Shown here: one piece after another, positions 16,733 to 27,400 of the stretch
How the letters are laid out: every line of letters starts with the position of its first letter
Position numbering within the stretch: the first letter of the stretch is position 1
Origin: Sphingobium fluviale
GTDB taxonomy: Bacteria; Pseudomonadota; Alphaproteobacteria; Sphingomonadales; Sphingomonadaceae
Assembly: GCF_004122115.1 (NCBI RefSeq)
Contig: NZ_SBKP01000001.1
Location: 62,001-126,000 of the forward strand
Direction of reading: 5' to 3'
DNA: 64,000 nt
Position numbers and translations under genes: made by a program
The notes under the pieces: generated by a model
Database searches by the model: none
Seen by the model: the letters and a program-made list of their open reading frames with translations, nothing else
What the model was told of the DNA's origin: nothing

Positions 16733-18069
16733 CCCACACTCCCCGATGCCGAAGGCGCGATCAGGTGGAAGAACGTGCCCGTCACAGGACCGCGATGTGA
16801 TCCGGTTTCGCCAACGGACCCGCCATCGGCGTCAGTCACGCGCGCGAGCGGGGCGTCGGTTTGTTCGACAATGGTGGAATAATGAAATTCGTGGCCGCGC
16901 AGCCTGGTTCCGGCGGCAAGGCACGCTATCGGTGCCAGCAGTTCGGCATGGCGATAGCCCAGATGCATCCGGCGCTGGGCATGGCTGGTGACAAGGCCAA
17001 GCAGGCCAGCCATCCGGTGCCGCTCTCCCGCCTTGTCGATCAGCGACTCGCCCAGCACCATGTAACCGCCGCATTCGCCGTGGACCGGCCGTGTCCGGGC
17101 ATGGGCGCGCAGACCCGACAGGAAGTTCGTTGCACCCGCAATTGTGCCCGCGTGCAGTTCGGGGTAGCCGCCGGGCAGCCAGACCAGATCGGCGTCCCCG
17201 GCGGGTGCCTCATCGGCCAGCGGCGAGAACGGGATTATCTGTGCCCCCGCACGCCGCCAGCCTTCGAGCAGATGCGGATAGACGAAGGAAAAGGCGGCAT
17301 CGCGGGCCATGGCGATGCGCTGGGCCGGAGGGGACGGCAATTGTCCTTCCTCGCCCGTCCGCCCGGCAGCGCGGGCCGCCGCGCGAATGGCGCCGAGATC
17401 CGCATGTTCGCGCAGGAAGGCCGCGTAACCGGCGATAGCGTGCTCGAGGTCGGGGTGCTCCTCCGCCTGGACCAGTCCGAGGTGGCGTTCGGGCAGGGTC
17501 AGGTCGCCGCGCCGTGGCAAGGCGCCCAGCACGGACACGCCCGCCGCTTCCAGCCCTCGCCGCACCAGTCGTTCATGGCGCGAGCTGGCCACGCGGTTCA
17601 GGATCACGCCCGCGAATGGCAGGTGTGGATCGAGGCTTTTGAAGCCCAGCGCGGTAGCGGCGGCGGACTGCGCCTGTCCCGATACATCCAGCACCAGCAC
17701 GACGGGCCAGCCCATACGCCGCGCCATGTCGGCGCTGGCGCCATTGCCCAGCGCACCCGTGCTGGCCACGCCGTCAAACAGGCCCATCGACCCTTCGGCC
17801 AGCACCATGTCCGCGCCCGCCGCCTGGCCTGTGATGGTATCGACCAGCGCACCATCCATCGCCCAGCTATCGAGGTTGAACGAAGCCCGCCCGCTGGCGG
17901 CCCGGTGAAAGGCCGGATCGATATAGTCCGGCCCGCTCTTGAACGGCTGCACCGCCAGCCCGTCTTCGGTGAGCGCGCGCAGCAGGCCCAGCATCACCGT
18001 GGTCTTGCCCGTCCCCGATGCCGGTGCCGCGATCATCAGTCCCGGCGGGAACCCTTGGGGCACCTTCAT
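16729..18069 (-). CDS. cobB: Hydrogenobyrinic acid a,c-diamide synthase
   Basis: Glutamine-dependent amidase acting on the a and c side chains before cobalt insertion in the aerobic route. The 446 residues contain the BioD-like ATPase ([34 protein letters not shown]) and a C-terminal glutaminase domain with [11 protein letters not shown] and [15 protein letters not shown] (nucleophile Cys). A histidine motif GHEFHYS is near the end. The sequence alone cannot separate hydrogenobyrinate from cobyrinate substrate (CbiA); the CobF/CobG/CobN context supports CobB. Confidence 0.94.
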   Translation of the reverse strand: MKVPQGFPPGLMIAAPASGTGKTTVMLGLLRALTEDGLAVQPFKSGPDYIDPAFHRAASGRASFNLDSWAMDGALVDTITGQAAGADMVLAEGSMGLFDGVASTGALGNGASADMARRMGWPVVLVLDVSGQAQSAAATALGFKSLDPHLPFAGVILNRVASSRHERLVRRGLEAAGVSVLGALPRRGDLTLPERHLGLVQAEEHPDLEHAIAGYAAFLREHADLGAIRAAARAAGRTGEEGQLPSPPAQRIAMARDAAFSFVYPHLLEGWRRAGAQIIPFSPLADEAPAGDADLVWLPGGYPELHAGTIAGATNFLSGLRAHARTRPVHGECGGYMVLGESLIDKAGERHRMAGLLGLVTSHAQRRMHLGYRHAELLAPIACLAAGTRLRGHEFHYSTIVEQTDAPLARVTDADGGSVGETGSHRGPVTGTFFHLIAPSASGSVG

Positions 18070-18851
18070 TCGCTCACCCCCGCAAAGCGTGAAGCGGCAT
18101 CCTGAGGCCGGAACCGGCGATCATAGCCGGGCGCATAGAGACTGCTTTCGGCAAAATCCTGTGCGGCCAGAACCCGTCCGACCAGGATCAGCGCAGTGCG
18201 CTCCATGGTGCCCGCCACGGCCTGTTCGATAGTGTCGAGCGTGGCGCGGACGATCCGCTGGTCCGGCCAACTTGCCCGCCAGACCACCGCTGCCGGGCAA
18301 TCCGCACCATAGGCGGGAGACAGGTCGGCCACCACTAGGCCCAGATTGTGTATGGAAAGATGAATGGCCAGCGTCGCGCCTGTCCTCGCGAAATTGGCCA
18401 GGCTTTCGGCGGGCGGCATGGTGCTCGCGCGGCCCGGCGTGCGGGTCAGCACCAGCGATTGCGCCAGTTCGGGCAGAGTCAGTTCCGCCTCCAGCGCGGC
18501 GGCGGCGGCGGCGAAGGCTGGCACACCGGGCGTAACCGTGAAGGGAATGTCCATCGCGCGCAGGCGGCGCAGTTGCTCGCCCATCGCGGACCAGACCGAC
18601 AGGTCGCCTGAATGCAGCCGCGCCACGTCCTGCCCGGCGGCGTGCGCGGCGGTGATCTCGGCCATGATCCCGTCCAGTTCCAGCGGCGCGGTGTTGACGA
18701 TCCGCGCGCCGGGGGGGCAATGCGCCAGCACCGCCTCGGGCACCAGCGACCCGGCATAAAGGCACACAGGGCTGGCGGCGATCAGATCCCTTCCGCGCAG
18801 GGTCAGCAGGTCGGGCGCGCCGGGGCCGGCGCCGATGAAATGCACGGTCAT
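18066..18851 (-). CDS. cobM: Precorrin-4 C11-methyltransferase
   Basis: SAM-dependent methyltransferase of 261 residues adding a methyl at C11 of precorrin-4. The N-terminus [22 protein letters not shown] and the motifs [56 protein letters not shown] and LTRTPGRAS are diagnostic for CobM/CbiF. ATG 18851 overlaps the cobE stop (ATGA); an upstream in-frame ATG lies within cobE and lacks homology. Confidence 0.95.
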   Translation of the reverse strand: MTVHFIGAGPGAPDLLTLRGRDLIAASPVCLYAGSLVPEAVLAHCPPGARIVNTAPLELDGIMAEITAAHAAGQDVARLHSGDLSVWSAMGEQLRRLRAMDIPFTVTPGVPAFAAAAAALEAELTLPELAQSLVLTRTPGRASTMPPAESLANFARTGATLAIHLSIHNLGLVVADLSPAYGADCPAAVVWRASWPDQRIVRATLDTIEQAVAGTMERTALILVGRVLAAQDFAESSLYAPGYDRRFRPQDAASRFAGVSE

Positions 18852-19228
18852 GTCGAATGTCCTTTGGCGGAAGCCCGGATTGCAAGGGCACAAGTGGCCA
18901 TGCGATCAGGGGAGATATGACGCGGCCCGAGCAGGCCCGCGCCCACCCCGGCTGCCGCGAGGGCGCTGGCTTCGGCAAGGCTGCCGGTGCCATGGGCGGC
19001 AAGGCTGGCGGCGGAACGGGTGATCGTGGCGGCAGCGGCCAGCGCTTCAGGCTCCACTCCGGTCAGCGGCAGGCCCAGCGCTTCGGCCAGCGGAGCCAGC
19101 ACCGCCAGTTTGCCGCACACCGTGGCGAGATGCGTCACCGGTGGGTACCCCTGCTGCGCCAGAAGGAATGCCGCGCGCAGCGAAGGCAGGCCCGCGCCCG
19201 ACCGGAACCCGAAGCCCGCGACGATCAC
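18848..19228 (-). CDS. cobE: CobE/CbiG C-terminal-type cobalamin biosynthesis protein
   Basis: Small protein of about 126 residues matching the CobE family, homologous to the C-terminal domain of CbiG. In the aerobic pathway CobE is thought to assist precorrin methylation; its reaction is not firmly settled. Visible features are the N-terminal [11 protein letters not shown], the Thr-rich [24 protein letters not shown] and the C-terminal [18 protein letters not shown]. The start chosen is GTG at 19228, which overlaps the cobL stop as GTGA in the operon's usual style; a GTG at 19243 is also in frame. No ATG is available at a sensible place. Confidence 0.85.
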   Translation of the reverse strand: MIVAGFGFRSGAGLPSLRAAFLLAQQGYPPVTHLATVCGKLAVLAPLAEALGLPLTGVEPEALAAAATITRSAASLAAHGTGSLAEASALAAAGVGAGLLGPRHISPDRMATCALAIRASAKGHST

Positions 19229-20433
19229 AGCGTAACGCTCCACTGCACCACCGGATAGCGCGCGCGCCAGCCGTGTTTGCTTCCCAGCGGTGCGGCATCG
19301 GCCAGTTCGATCCGCAGAAGGCTGCCGCCTTTCGCGCCATGCCAGCGGGTCAGCAGCGCCTCGGATTCCAGCGTCACCGCATTGGCGACCAGCCGGGTTC
19401 CGGGGGGCAAGCGCGCCCATAGCCTGTCCAGCAAGGCGTCCGACAAGCCACCGCCGATGAACACCGCATCGGGCGCAGGCCCCTCGGGCAGGACATCGGG
19501 CGCAGTGCCGGTCAGCAGATCGAGCCGGTCCACCCCGAGCGCCGCGGCGTTGGCCTGCGCGCGGACCGCGCGCATGGGATCGGCCTCTATCGCGCAGGCC
19601 CGGTTCGCCGGGTGGGCCAGCAGCCATTCGATCCCCACCGACCCCGATCCCGCACCGATGTCCCACAGCAATTCGCCGGGGCGCGGCGCCAGCGCCGACA
19701 AGGCAAGTGCCCGCACCGGGCTCTTGGTCAATTGTCCGTCCGACGCGAACCAGTCATCTGGCCGTCCCGGCGTCAGCGGCAGGGTGCGCCCGTCGCCCGC
19801 GCATTCGATCCCGACCGCGACCGGATGGGCCACGTCGGTAAAGGACAGCGCATCGGCCGCCGTCAGGCGAACGCGCTCACGCGGCCCGCCCTGCGCCTCC
19901 AGAACATGCAGCGCCGATGACCCGAAACCTTGCCTTGAGAGATAGTCGGCCAGCGCCGCTACCGCCTCGCCGTCACGCAGCAGAGCCAGCACGCGCCGTC
20001 CGGGCGAGAGGTGCGGACGCAGACGTTCCAGCGGCGCGGCGTGAAGGCCAAGGCAGGCCACATCCTGAAGCGGCCAGCCCAGCCGCGCGGCGGCAAGCGT
20101 GAAGGTTGAAGGCGCGGGGATCGCGGTCCATTCTTCCCGGCTGAGGTGAGCCGTCACGCTGCTCCCCGCGCCGAACCAGAACGGATCGCCAGAGGCCAGC
20201 ATCACCACGCGCCGCCCGCGATGCTCAATCAACCGGGCGATCCCGTCGGCGAAGGGAACTGGCCATTCGATGACGGGGCAGCTATGCGCGGGCAGCAGCG
20301 ACAGGTGCCGGGCCGGTCCGATGACCAGTTCGGCCCGCGCCAGCGCCGCCCGGCTCGCAGGGACAAGGCTCTCCGCCCCGTCCTCGCCCACGCCGATGAT
20401 CGTCAACCATGCATGAGGAACCGTATCAGTCAT
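19225..20433 (-). CDS. cobL: Precorrin-6B C5,15-methyltransferase (decarboxylating)
   Basis: Bifunctional enzyme of 402 residues: the N-terminal tetrapyrrole methylase domain (WLTIIGVGEDGAES, VVMLASGDPFWFG) methylates C5, and the C-terminal class I methyltransferase domain (LLWDIGAGSGSVGIEWLLAHP) methylates C15 with decarboxylation. The start ATG at 20433 has a perfect AGGAGG eight bases upstream (20442-20447). That ribosome site and the start lie within the divergently read cobK gene; the two start codons share the bases CATG. It heads the second minus-strand cob series, so its promoter must be inside or beyond cobK. Confidence 0.95.
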   Translation of the reverse strand: MTDTVPHAWLTIIGVGEDGAESLVPASRAALARAELVIGPARHLSLLPAHSCPVIEWPVPFADGIARLIEHRGRRVVMLASGDPFWFGAGSSVTAHLSREEWTAIPAPSTFTLAAARLGWPLQDVACLGLHAAPLERLRPHLSPGRRVLALLRDGEAVAALADYLSRQGFGSSALHVLEAQGGPRERVRLTAADALSFTDVAHPVAVGIECAGDGRTLPLTPGRPDDWFASDGQLTKSPVRALALSALAPRPGELLWDIGAGSGSVGIEWLLAHPANRACAIEADPMRAVRAQANAAALGVDRLDLLTGTAPDVLPEGPAPDAVFIGGGLSDALLDRLWARLPPGTRLVANAVTLESEALLTRWHGAKGGSLLRIELADAAPLGSKHGWRARYPVVQWSVTL

Positions 20434-21205
20434 GCGCCATGTCCTCCTGCTGGGCGGCACGACCGAGGCCAGCGCGCTGGCCCGGCTGCTGGCCGCGCGG
20501 GGCATTGCCGCAACGCTGAGCTATGCCGGGCGAACCGAAGCGCCCCGGCTTCAGCCCGTGCCGATCCGGGTCGGCGGCTTTGGCGGCGTGGCGGGGCTGG
20601 CGGACTATCTGCGCCAGCACAGGGTGACCCATCTGGTCGATGCGACCCATCCCTTTGCCGCAACCATGAGCGCCCATGCGGTCGAAGCGGCGCGGCAGGC
20701 GGGCATCGCCCATGTCGCTCTGACCCGGCCGGCATGGCAGCCCGCCCCGGAAGACCGCTGGACCCATGCGGCCGACATCGACGGCGCGGTCGCTGCGCTG
20801 GCCGGCCCAGCCCGCCGCGTGATGCTGGCGTTGGGGCGGATGCATGTCGAGGCCTTCGCCGCCCAGCCGCAGCACCACTATCTCCTGCGCTTCGTCGACG
20901 CGCCGGACCGGCCGCCTGCCCTGCCCCGGCACAGTCTTGTCGTCGATCGCGGGCCGTTCACGACCGAAGGTGATCGTACGCTGATGCAGGCCCATGCCGT
21001 CGATCTGGTGGTGTGCAAGAACGCGGGCGGCACGGGCGCACAGGCCAAGCTGCTCGCCGCGCGCCAGCTTGGCCTGCCGGTGCTGATGATCGACCGCCCC
21101 GCCGTTCCTGAACGAACCGAGTTCTACAACCCGGAGGATGTGATCGACTGGCTGGATCATGACACGGGGTCCGCCACCGGCTCTGGCACCGAGCGGGGCG
21201 TATAG
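20432..21205 (+). CDS. cobK: Precorrin-6A reductase
   Basis: NADPH-dependent reductase (CobK/CbiJ family), 257 residues, reducing precorrin-6A to dihydro-precorrin-6A. Motifs: VLLLGGTTEASALARLL at the N-terminus, YAGRTEAP, VDATHPFAATMSAHA, VVDRGPFTTEGDRTLM, and VCKNAGGTGAQAKLLAARQLGLPVLMIDRP. It is the only cob gene on the plus strand. Its start overlaps that of cobL by two bases and its end overlaps the 3' end of cobJ by 49 bp (21157-21205). A GAGGAA ribosome site at 20415-20420 lies within cobL. There is no intergenic space for a promoter on either side. Confidence 0.95.
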   Translation: MRHVLLLGGTTEASALARLLAARGIAATLSYAGRTEAPRLQPVPIRVGGFGGVAGLADYLRQHRVTHLVDATHPFAATMSAHAVEAARQAGIAHVALTRPAWQPAPEDRWTHAADIDGAVAALAGPARRVMLALGRMHVEAFAAQPQHHYLLRFVDAPDRPPALPRHSLVVDRGPFTTEGDRTLMQAHAVDLVVCKNAGGTGAQAKLLAARQLGLPVLMIDRPAVPERTEFYNPEDVIDWLDHDTGSATGSGTERGV

Positions 21206-21975
21206 AGGATCGGGCCGAGCTTTCGTCCACTTGGGCGCTCGATGATCCGGGTCCGGCTCGAGCCCACAATGACCATGGTGCGCATGTCGGCCATTTCCGG
21301 CAGGGCATCGCCCAGCGCCACGATCCGCAGTTGCTCGTCGGGCGTGGACACGGCGCGGGCGAACAGGATCGGGCGGTCATCGCCGCAACACTCGCGCAGT
21401 AGCTCCAGCACCCGCGCGAAACCTTCGGGCCGGGCCTGCGAGCGCGGGTTGTAGAAGGCCATGGCGAAATCCGCCTCGGCGGCCAGCCGCAGCCGCTTTT
21501 CGATCAGCGGCCAGGGCTTGAGATTGTCCGACAGGTTGATGGCGCAGAAATCATGCCCCAGCGGCGCCCCGGCCCGCGCGCTGGCGGCGAGCATGGCGGT
21601 GATGCCGGGCAGCACCCGGATATCGAGATCGCGCCAATGCGCGGGGCTGGCCTCCAGCGCCTCGAACACGGCGGCGGCCATCGCGAAAACGCCGGGATCG
21701 CCCGACGATACCACCACCACCCGCCGCCCCTGCGCGGCAAGGTTCAGCGCGTGGACCGCGCGGTCCAGTTCGGCGCGGTTGTCCGACGGGTGCAGCACCA
21801 GCCCGTCGCGCGGGGCGATGCGGGCGACATAGGGGATATAGCCGATGACGTCGCTGGCCCCAGCCAGGGCGGCGGCAACTTCGGGCGTCACCAGCGCCTC
21901 GTCCCCCGGTCCCAGCCCGGCGATGGCCAGCCAGCCGCTGGTCAGTCCGGCACTCACGGCCGCCTCCGCATTCAT
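21157..21975 (-). CDS. cobJ: Precorrin-3B C17-methyltransferase
   Basis: SAM-dependent ring-contraction methyltransferase, 272 residues. The fold signature WLAIAGLGPGDEALVTPEV is preceded by a short non-conserved leader. VVVVSSGDPGVFAMAAAVFEAL, VLPGITAMLAASARAGAPLGHDFCAINLSD and DFAMAFYNPRSQ are CobJ/CbiH hallmarks. ATG 21975 overlaps the cobI stop. The last 49 bases are shared with the convergent cobK gene. Confidence 0.95.
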   Translation of the reverse strand: MNAEAAVSAGLTSGWLAIAGLGPGDEALVTPEVAAALAGASDVIGYIPYVARIAPRDGLVLHPSDNRAELDRAVHALNLAAQGRRVVVVSSGDPGVFAMAAAVFEALEASPAHWRDLDIRVLPGITAMLAASARAGAPLGHDFCAINLSDNLKPWPLIEKRLRLAAEADFAMAFYNPRSQARPEGFARVLELLRECCGDDRPILFARAVSTPDEQLRIVALGDALPEMADMRTMVIVGSSRTRIIERPSGRKLGPILYTPRSVPEPVADPVS

Positions 21976-22703
21976 GGTCTGCGTCCTTGGCCGTGAATCA
22001 GCAGGATCGAGAAATAGGGCGTGACGCTCTCCGCGTCGGCCAACGGGGTCACGCGCTGGCCGGGCATGGCGGCATGTTCGACCAGCCAGGCCACATCCTC
22101 GCGCCCGGCCGCGACCACCGCACGGCGCAGCTTGGGCAGGTTGCGCCCGATCTTCATCACCACCAGCGCGTCGGTATCGCGGATGCGCCGGGCCAGTTCC
22201 GCTTCCGGCAGGGTCGCCATCGCCACGGTCAGCACGTCGTCGCCCCAAGTGATCGGCTGGCCGGTCGCGTTCCAGGCGCCGGCCATGCCGGTGATGCCCG
22301 GCACCACATTGACCGGCACCATGCCCGACAAGCGGGCATGGAGATGCATGAACGAGCCGTAGAAAAACGGATCGCCCTCACACAGCACGACAATATCCTC
22401 GCCCGACCGCGCCAGGGCGACCAGCCGCCCGGTGCAATCGGCGTAGAAGGCGGACAGCCGGGCGTTGTAGCGTGGATCGGATACCGGAATTTCCGTCGTC
22501 ACCGGATATTCCATCGGAATTTCGACTGCGTCCTCGCGCAACATGCCCTCGGCGATGCGGCGCGCCTGTCCCGGCCTTCCCGCCTTGCGGAAATAGGCGA
22601 CATGGCGCGCCCCGCGCACCAGCCGGTCGGCCCGCACGCTCAGGAGATCGGGCGCACCGGGACCCAGGCCCACGCCATGCACGGTTCCCATCTGCCCGCT
22701 CAT
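21972..22703 (-). CDS. cobI: Precorrin-2 C20-methyltransferase
   Basis: SAM-dependent methyltransferase of 243 residues acting at C20 of precorrin-2. Motifs: [59 protein letters not shown] and ALVVMKIGRNLPKLRRAV, all diagnostic. The start ATG 22703 overlaps the cobH stop by ATGA, and the stop overlaps cobJ likewise. Confidence 0.95.
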   Translation of the reverse strand: MSGQMGTVHGVGLGPGAPDLLSVRADRLVRGARHVAYFRKAGRPGQARRIAEGMLREDAVEIPMEYPVTTEIPVSDPRYNARLSAFYADCTGRLVALARSGEDIVVLCEGDPFFYGSFMHLHARLSGMVPVNVVPGITGMAGAWNATGQPITWGDDVLTVAMATLPEAELARRIRDTDALVVMKIGRNLPKLRRAVVAAGREDVAWLVEHAAMPGQRVTPLADAESVTPYFSILLIHGQGRRP

Positions 22704-23329
22704 TCCGCGCGGCTCGCCAGCGCGTTGACCGCGGCAACCGTGATCGCGCTGCCGCCCAGCCGTCCCTCGACAATGCAGCACGGAACCGGCGGCGCAGCCC
22801 ACAGAGCGGCCTTGGATTCGACCGCGCCGACGAAGCCGACCGGGCAACCGATTATCGCCGCCGGGCGCGGACAATCCGGAGCGTCCAGCATGTTCAGCAG
22901 GTGGAACAGCGCGGTGGGCGCATTGCCGATGGCCACGACCGCGCCCGCCAGATGCGGCCGCCATAGCTCCAGCGCCGCGGCGGAGCGGGTGTTGCCGATC
23001 ACCCGCGCCATGTCCGGCACCTGGCGCTCATGCAACGTGCAGATGACCGGGTTGGCGGCGGGAAGTCGGGCGCGGGTGATCCCTTCGGACACCATCCGCG
23101 CATCGCACAGCACCGGCGCGCCATCCGCCAGCGCCGCCCGCGCCTCTGCCACGAAGCCGCCGGAGAAACGGATATGCGCGGCCAGCTCCACCATCCCGGC
23201 GGCATGGATCATGCGCACCGCCACCGGTTCCTCGTCCTCCGAAAAGCGTGCCAGCTCGGCTTCGGCGCGGATCGTGGCGAAGGACTGGCGGTAGATCGCC
23301 GCCCCGTCGGTTTCATAGACATGCGGCAT
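22700..23329 (-). CDS. cobH: Precorrin-8X methylmutase
   Basis: Isomerase that moves the C11 methyl to C12, giving hydrogenobyrinate. The 209 residues include the catalytic histidine region VRMIHAAGMVELA, VLCDARMVSEGITRARL and AAIIGCPVGFVGAVESKAAL, typical of CobH/CbiC. ATG 23329 was chosen as it lies 14 codons before the conserved core and overlaps the cobG end; an ATG at 23353 is an alternative. Confidence 0.95.
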   Translation of the reverse strand: MPHVYETDGAAIYRQSFATIRAEAELARFSEDEEPVAVRMIHAAGMVELAAHIRFSGGFVAEARAALADGAPVLCDARMVSEGITRARLPAANPVICTLHERQVPDMARVIGNTRSAAALELWRPHLAGAVVAIGNAPTALFHLLNMLDAPDCPRPAAIIGCPVGFVGAVESKAALWAAPPVPCCIVEGRLGGSAITVAAVNALASRAE

Positions 23330-24467
23330 CAGGGCGCCTTTCGAAGTGGGCAAGCAGTTCGGCAGTGCCGACGGCGGAGCGAACGGCAGGCGATCCGGGG
23401 ACCGCGTTCAGGGCAAGGTCGAACAGGCCGGTGCTGCCCGTCAGCGTGGCATCGGCCGGGGCGGACCGGGCACAGCCCTTGGCGCAGCCCGACACATGCA
23501 GGCTGCCAGTCACCAACGAGGCAATGCGGCGGGCGAGATCGCGGGTTTCGACGGTGGCCTGCGGGCACAGCGGCGCGCCGGGACAGGCATCGACGCGCAG
23601 GAGGGGATCGGCGGGATCGGTTATCAGCCCCGCCATGCTGTCGAGGGGCGCATGAACGCCTTCCAGCACGAGCACCCGCCACGGCGTGATCCGCAACGCG
23701 CGGGCGGACGAGGCTTGCAGCAGGCAGGCCAGAGTCTCCGCGTGGAGACAGCCGAACGGCGCACCACAGGCGGTGCCTATGTCATGCGCTCCCGGCACGA
23801 TGCGGGCAGCGGGCGGCCCCGGCGGAACATCGCCATCGGCCCAGCCGGGAAGAGCGGCATCGTGCCGTGCCATGCGGCCGACATGGGCGCCGCCACTTGC
23901 CACGAACCAGCGGGCCAGCGCGACCAGCGCGTCGGCCTCCTTGCCGGGAGCGACCGGGGCGCCCGTATCCCGTCCTCCGCCCCGCAGGATAAGCCCGCCC
24001 CCCGCCCCGCGCTCGATGCGGAAATCGCCCGCCTCATCGCGCAATACACAGGCCTGCCCGGCATCGATAACAAAGCCCGTCTTGCCCGGCAGATCCGGCA
24101 GTTCATCCAGCCGGTCCAGCAGGTCGCAGGCGATCCGGTGGCTGTCGTCGCCCGTCCGGCAGTCGGGCGGCAGCAGCAGATTACGCCGCTGTTCGATAGC
24201 AGGATCGGGATGCACCAGACCCTGCGCCAGCAGCCGGTCCAGCAGCCTCTGCCAGCCTTGTTCGGACACCCCGCGTATCTGCAGATTGGCGCGCCGGGTC
24301 AGGTCGATCAGGCCATTGCCATGCGCCATCGCGGCATCGCACAGCCCCAGCGCCTGCGCGCGCGTCAGACGGCCAAGGCGCGGCTTGACCCGCACCAGCA
24401 GTCCGTCGCCCGCCATCATCGGGCGCCAGGCATCGGGGCACCAGCCTTTCACCGTGCACCCGGTCAT
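23313..24467 (-). CDS. cobG: Precorrin-3B synthase (CobG monooxygenase)
   Basis: Oxygen-requiring enzyme that hydroxylates precorrin-3A at C20 and forms the gamma-lactone, using a mononuclear iron and an [4Fe-4S] cluster. It is a sulfite/nitrite reductase-like protein of 384 residues, with repeated ferredoxin-like halves (LVRVKPRLGRLTRAQA, LIDLTRRANLQIRG). The cluster cysteines lie in VDACPGAPLCPQAT and LHVSGCAKGCARS. Its presence, instead of CobZ or CbiG/CbiD logic, identifies the classic aerobic route. ATG 24467 overlaps the cobN stop. Confidence 0.94.
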   Translation of the reverse strand: MTGCTVKGWCPDAWRPMMAGDGLLVRVKPRLGRLTRAQALGLCDAAMAHGNGLIDLTRRANLQIRGVSEQGWQRLLDRLLAQGLVHPDPAIEQRRNLLLPPDCRTGDDSHRIACDLLDRLDELPDLPGKTGFVIDAGQACVLRDEAGDFRIERGAGGGLILRGGGRDTGAPVAPGKEADALVALARWFVASGGAHVGRMARHDAALPGWADGDVPPGPPAARIVPGAHDIGTACGAPFGCLHAETLACLLQASSARALRITPWRVLVLEGVHAPLDSMAGLITDPADPLLRVDACPGAPLCPQATVETRDLARRIASLVTGSLHVSGCAKGCARSAPADATLTGSTGLFDLALNAVPGSPAVRSAVGTAELLAHFERRPDAACL

Positions 24468-27400
24468 GCCCCATCCCTCCGGCTGGAGGAGGTTGGCAAG
24501 CTGGCGAGGATGGAATTGCGCCGCGTCCGCCACAGTCCGGCAACGTGAAGCGCGGCGAAGCGGGCCTCCATTGCCGCCAGCGCGCCCGGATTTGCCTGTT
24601 CCAGAAAAGCCCGGACCTCGCCGCTGCCCAGCGTCGCGTCGTGATAGAGGTCGAACAGGTGCGGTGGCACTCCGCCCGCAAGGTGCGCAAATGCCCCGAG
24701 ATGATCCAGCGTCGCCGCCAGTTCCGCGCCCCCGCGAAAACCGTGACGCATCATCCCCGCCACCCAGCCTGGGTGAGCCGCGCGGGCACGCACGACGCGG
24801 GCGATTTCCTCGGTCACGGTGCGCGCGGTGGGCTGCGCCGGATCCCGATTATCGAGGTGATAGAGTGCGGCCTCACCCCCGGTGAGCGCCTTGGCGGCGG
24901 CAAATCCAGCCTCGTGCGCGGCATAGTCGGCGGCGAGCAGCAGGTCTGTCTCGGGCAGGTCCTGGAGATGGACGAAGGCATCCGCCCCGGCCACGCGCAG
25001 GCGCAGTCCCTGCGGGTCGGCCCGGCCGGCTCCTTCGCCGAACACCGTATCCAGCGCATGATCCGATGCCGCCAGCCAGGCTTCTCCAGCAGCCCGCCGC
25101 GCCGCATCGGTATAGGTCTCCGCCGCGCTGCCGAGGCCCAGGCCATAGCTGCCCGGAGCGGGACCGTAAACGCGGGGGCTCGCGCCCTGCCCGGCGAAGG
25201 GATTCCATTCCGCCGGTTCATCGCGCTCGCACAGCGCCCGCACCGCCTGTCCGAACAGCAACGGCAGCGTCGGGAACGCGTCACGAAACAGGCCCGACAC
25301 CCGCAAGGTGGCATCGATGCGCGGCCGGTCCAAGACGGCGAGGTTGAGAATTTCCACCCCCGTCACCCGCTCGGAGCCGGTATCCCACAGCGGCCTCGCG
25401 CCCAGCAGGTGCAGCGCCATGGCGAACTCCTCGCCCGCCGTGCGCATCGTGGCCGCGCCCCACAGATCGACGACCAGCCCACGCGGATAATCGCCATGAT
25501 CTTGCAAATGCCGCCGGACCAGTTCCTCGGCGAGGCGAACGCCTTGCGCATGGGCCGCACGCGAAGGCACGGCGCGCGGGTCTATCGCGTAAAGATTCCG
25601 ACCCGTCGGCAGCACGTCGCTGCGCCCGCGAAACGGCGAACCGGAAGGACCGGGCGGCACCCGCCGCCCATCCAGCGCCGCCAGCAGCCCGTCGCGTTCC
25701 GCCGCACCATGTTCCCCGCGCCCAAAGATATGCAGCCCGTCGCCAAACTGGCTTTCCTTCACATCGCACACGAAGCGGTCGATCCGGGTGATCGCCTCGG
25801 CCAGCGTGGCCGCGCCATCGAGGCCCAGCTCGGCTTCGAGCCCCAATGCCCGTGCTTCGTCGCGGATGGCATCCTGCAGGCGGCCACGCCGCGCGGGATC
25901 GAGTCCGTCGGCATTGGAAAATTCGTCCAGCAGCGCCTCGATCCGTCCCAATCCGGCGCCGCTGCGGGTCGACGCCAGCGGCGGCGGCACATGCCCGATG
26001 GTGACCGCACCGATGCGGCGCTTGGCCTGCGCCGCCTCGCCCGGATCGTTGACGATAAAGGGGTAGATCACCGGCATCGCGCCGGTCAGCGCCTCGGGCC
26101 AGCAACCGCCGGACAGCGCGACCGACTTGCCCGGCAGCCATTCGAGCGTGCCATGCGCACCAACATGCACCAGCGCGTCCGTCCCCTGCTCGCGCAGCCA
26201 CAGATAGAAGGCGACATAGCCATGGCGCGGGCAACGGGAAAGATCGTGATACTCACCGTCGCGGCCGGCGGCGTGGCCCCGTTCCGGTTGCAGGGCCAGC
26301 AGCGCCGCGCCGGCAGGCAGCGCGGCGAAGCGGAAGGCGCCGTCAACGACGGCCGGATCGTCTTCCGGTTCGCCCCAGGCGGTGAAAAGGTCGGCGCGCA
26401 GTTCGTCCGGCAAGGACGCCAGCGCCTTGCGATAGTCCGCCAGCGGCCATCGCAGACAGGCACGTTCGAGATCGGTGGCCCGAACGCTGCTCTCGGCGGC
26501 ATAACCCGCCTGCGCCAGATCGGCGAGGATGGCCTCTGCCGAGGCCAGCGCGTCCAGACCCACGGCATGCGCCATCTGGTGCGCCTTGCCCGGATAGGTG
26601 GACAGAAGCAGCGCCACGCGCCGCCCGCCCACGGGCTTTCGCGCCAGGGCGACCCAGCCCGCCACCCGCGCGGCAATCGCCGCGATCCGTTCGGGATCGG
26701 CACGGTGGACGGCGCGGGCGAATTGCAGGTCGGGATCGCGCGCGCCGCTCTCCTTGAAACTGGCGACCCCGGCAAAGACCCGCCCGTCGATCTCGGGTAG
26801 CACGACGTGCATGGCCAGGTCGGCGGGGGACAGCCCGCGCGCGGTGCCCGCCCAGGCCGTCCGCGCGCAGGTCGCCAGGGCCAGCTGGAGCACCGGGACG
26901 CCAGCGCCATCGAGCGGAGTGTCCCCCTCTTCGCCGCGCGCGGAAAAGGCGGTGGCGTTGATGATCGCGTCCGGCGACAGGGCACGCACCCACTGGTCCA
27001 CCTGACCGCGCACCGTGGGCGCCTTCAGCGACGGTACGAAAATCGACACCGCATCGAAGCCGCGATGCGCGAATGCAGCGTGCAACACCGCGAACGGGTC
27101 CAGATCGTGGGCGGTCAGATAGGAGCGGTAGAACACGATCAGCACCAGCGGCCGGGCGGGATCGCGCACGAAAGCTGCGGGATCGATCACGCCGTGTTCG
27201 GGATGCCAGCCGCCCGCCTCGGGTACGGGCGCGCTGTCCGGAAGCGCAGCATCGACCAGTCCGGCAACACGTGCCAAGCGGACGAGTGCGGAACATGCCG
27301 CCGCCACCCCGCCCGCATCGCAATTCCGCGCCAGATCGCGCAGTACCGGCACCGGCAGGGTGGAGGCCGCATCGAGGCGCGCGTCGACGCGGCCGTCGCC

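Noticed and set aside
24545..26800. 751-codon plus-strand open frame opposite cobN
   Set aside because: Shadow of cobN; Arg/Gln/His-rich translation with no motifs.
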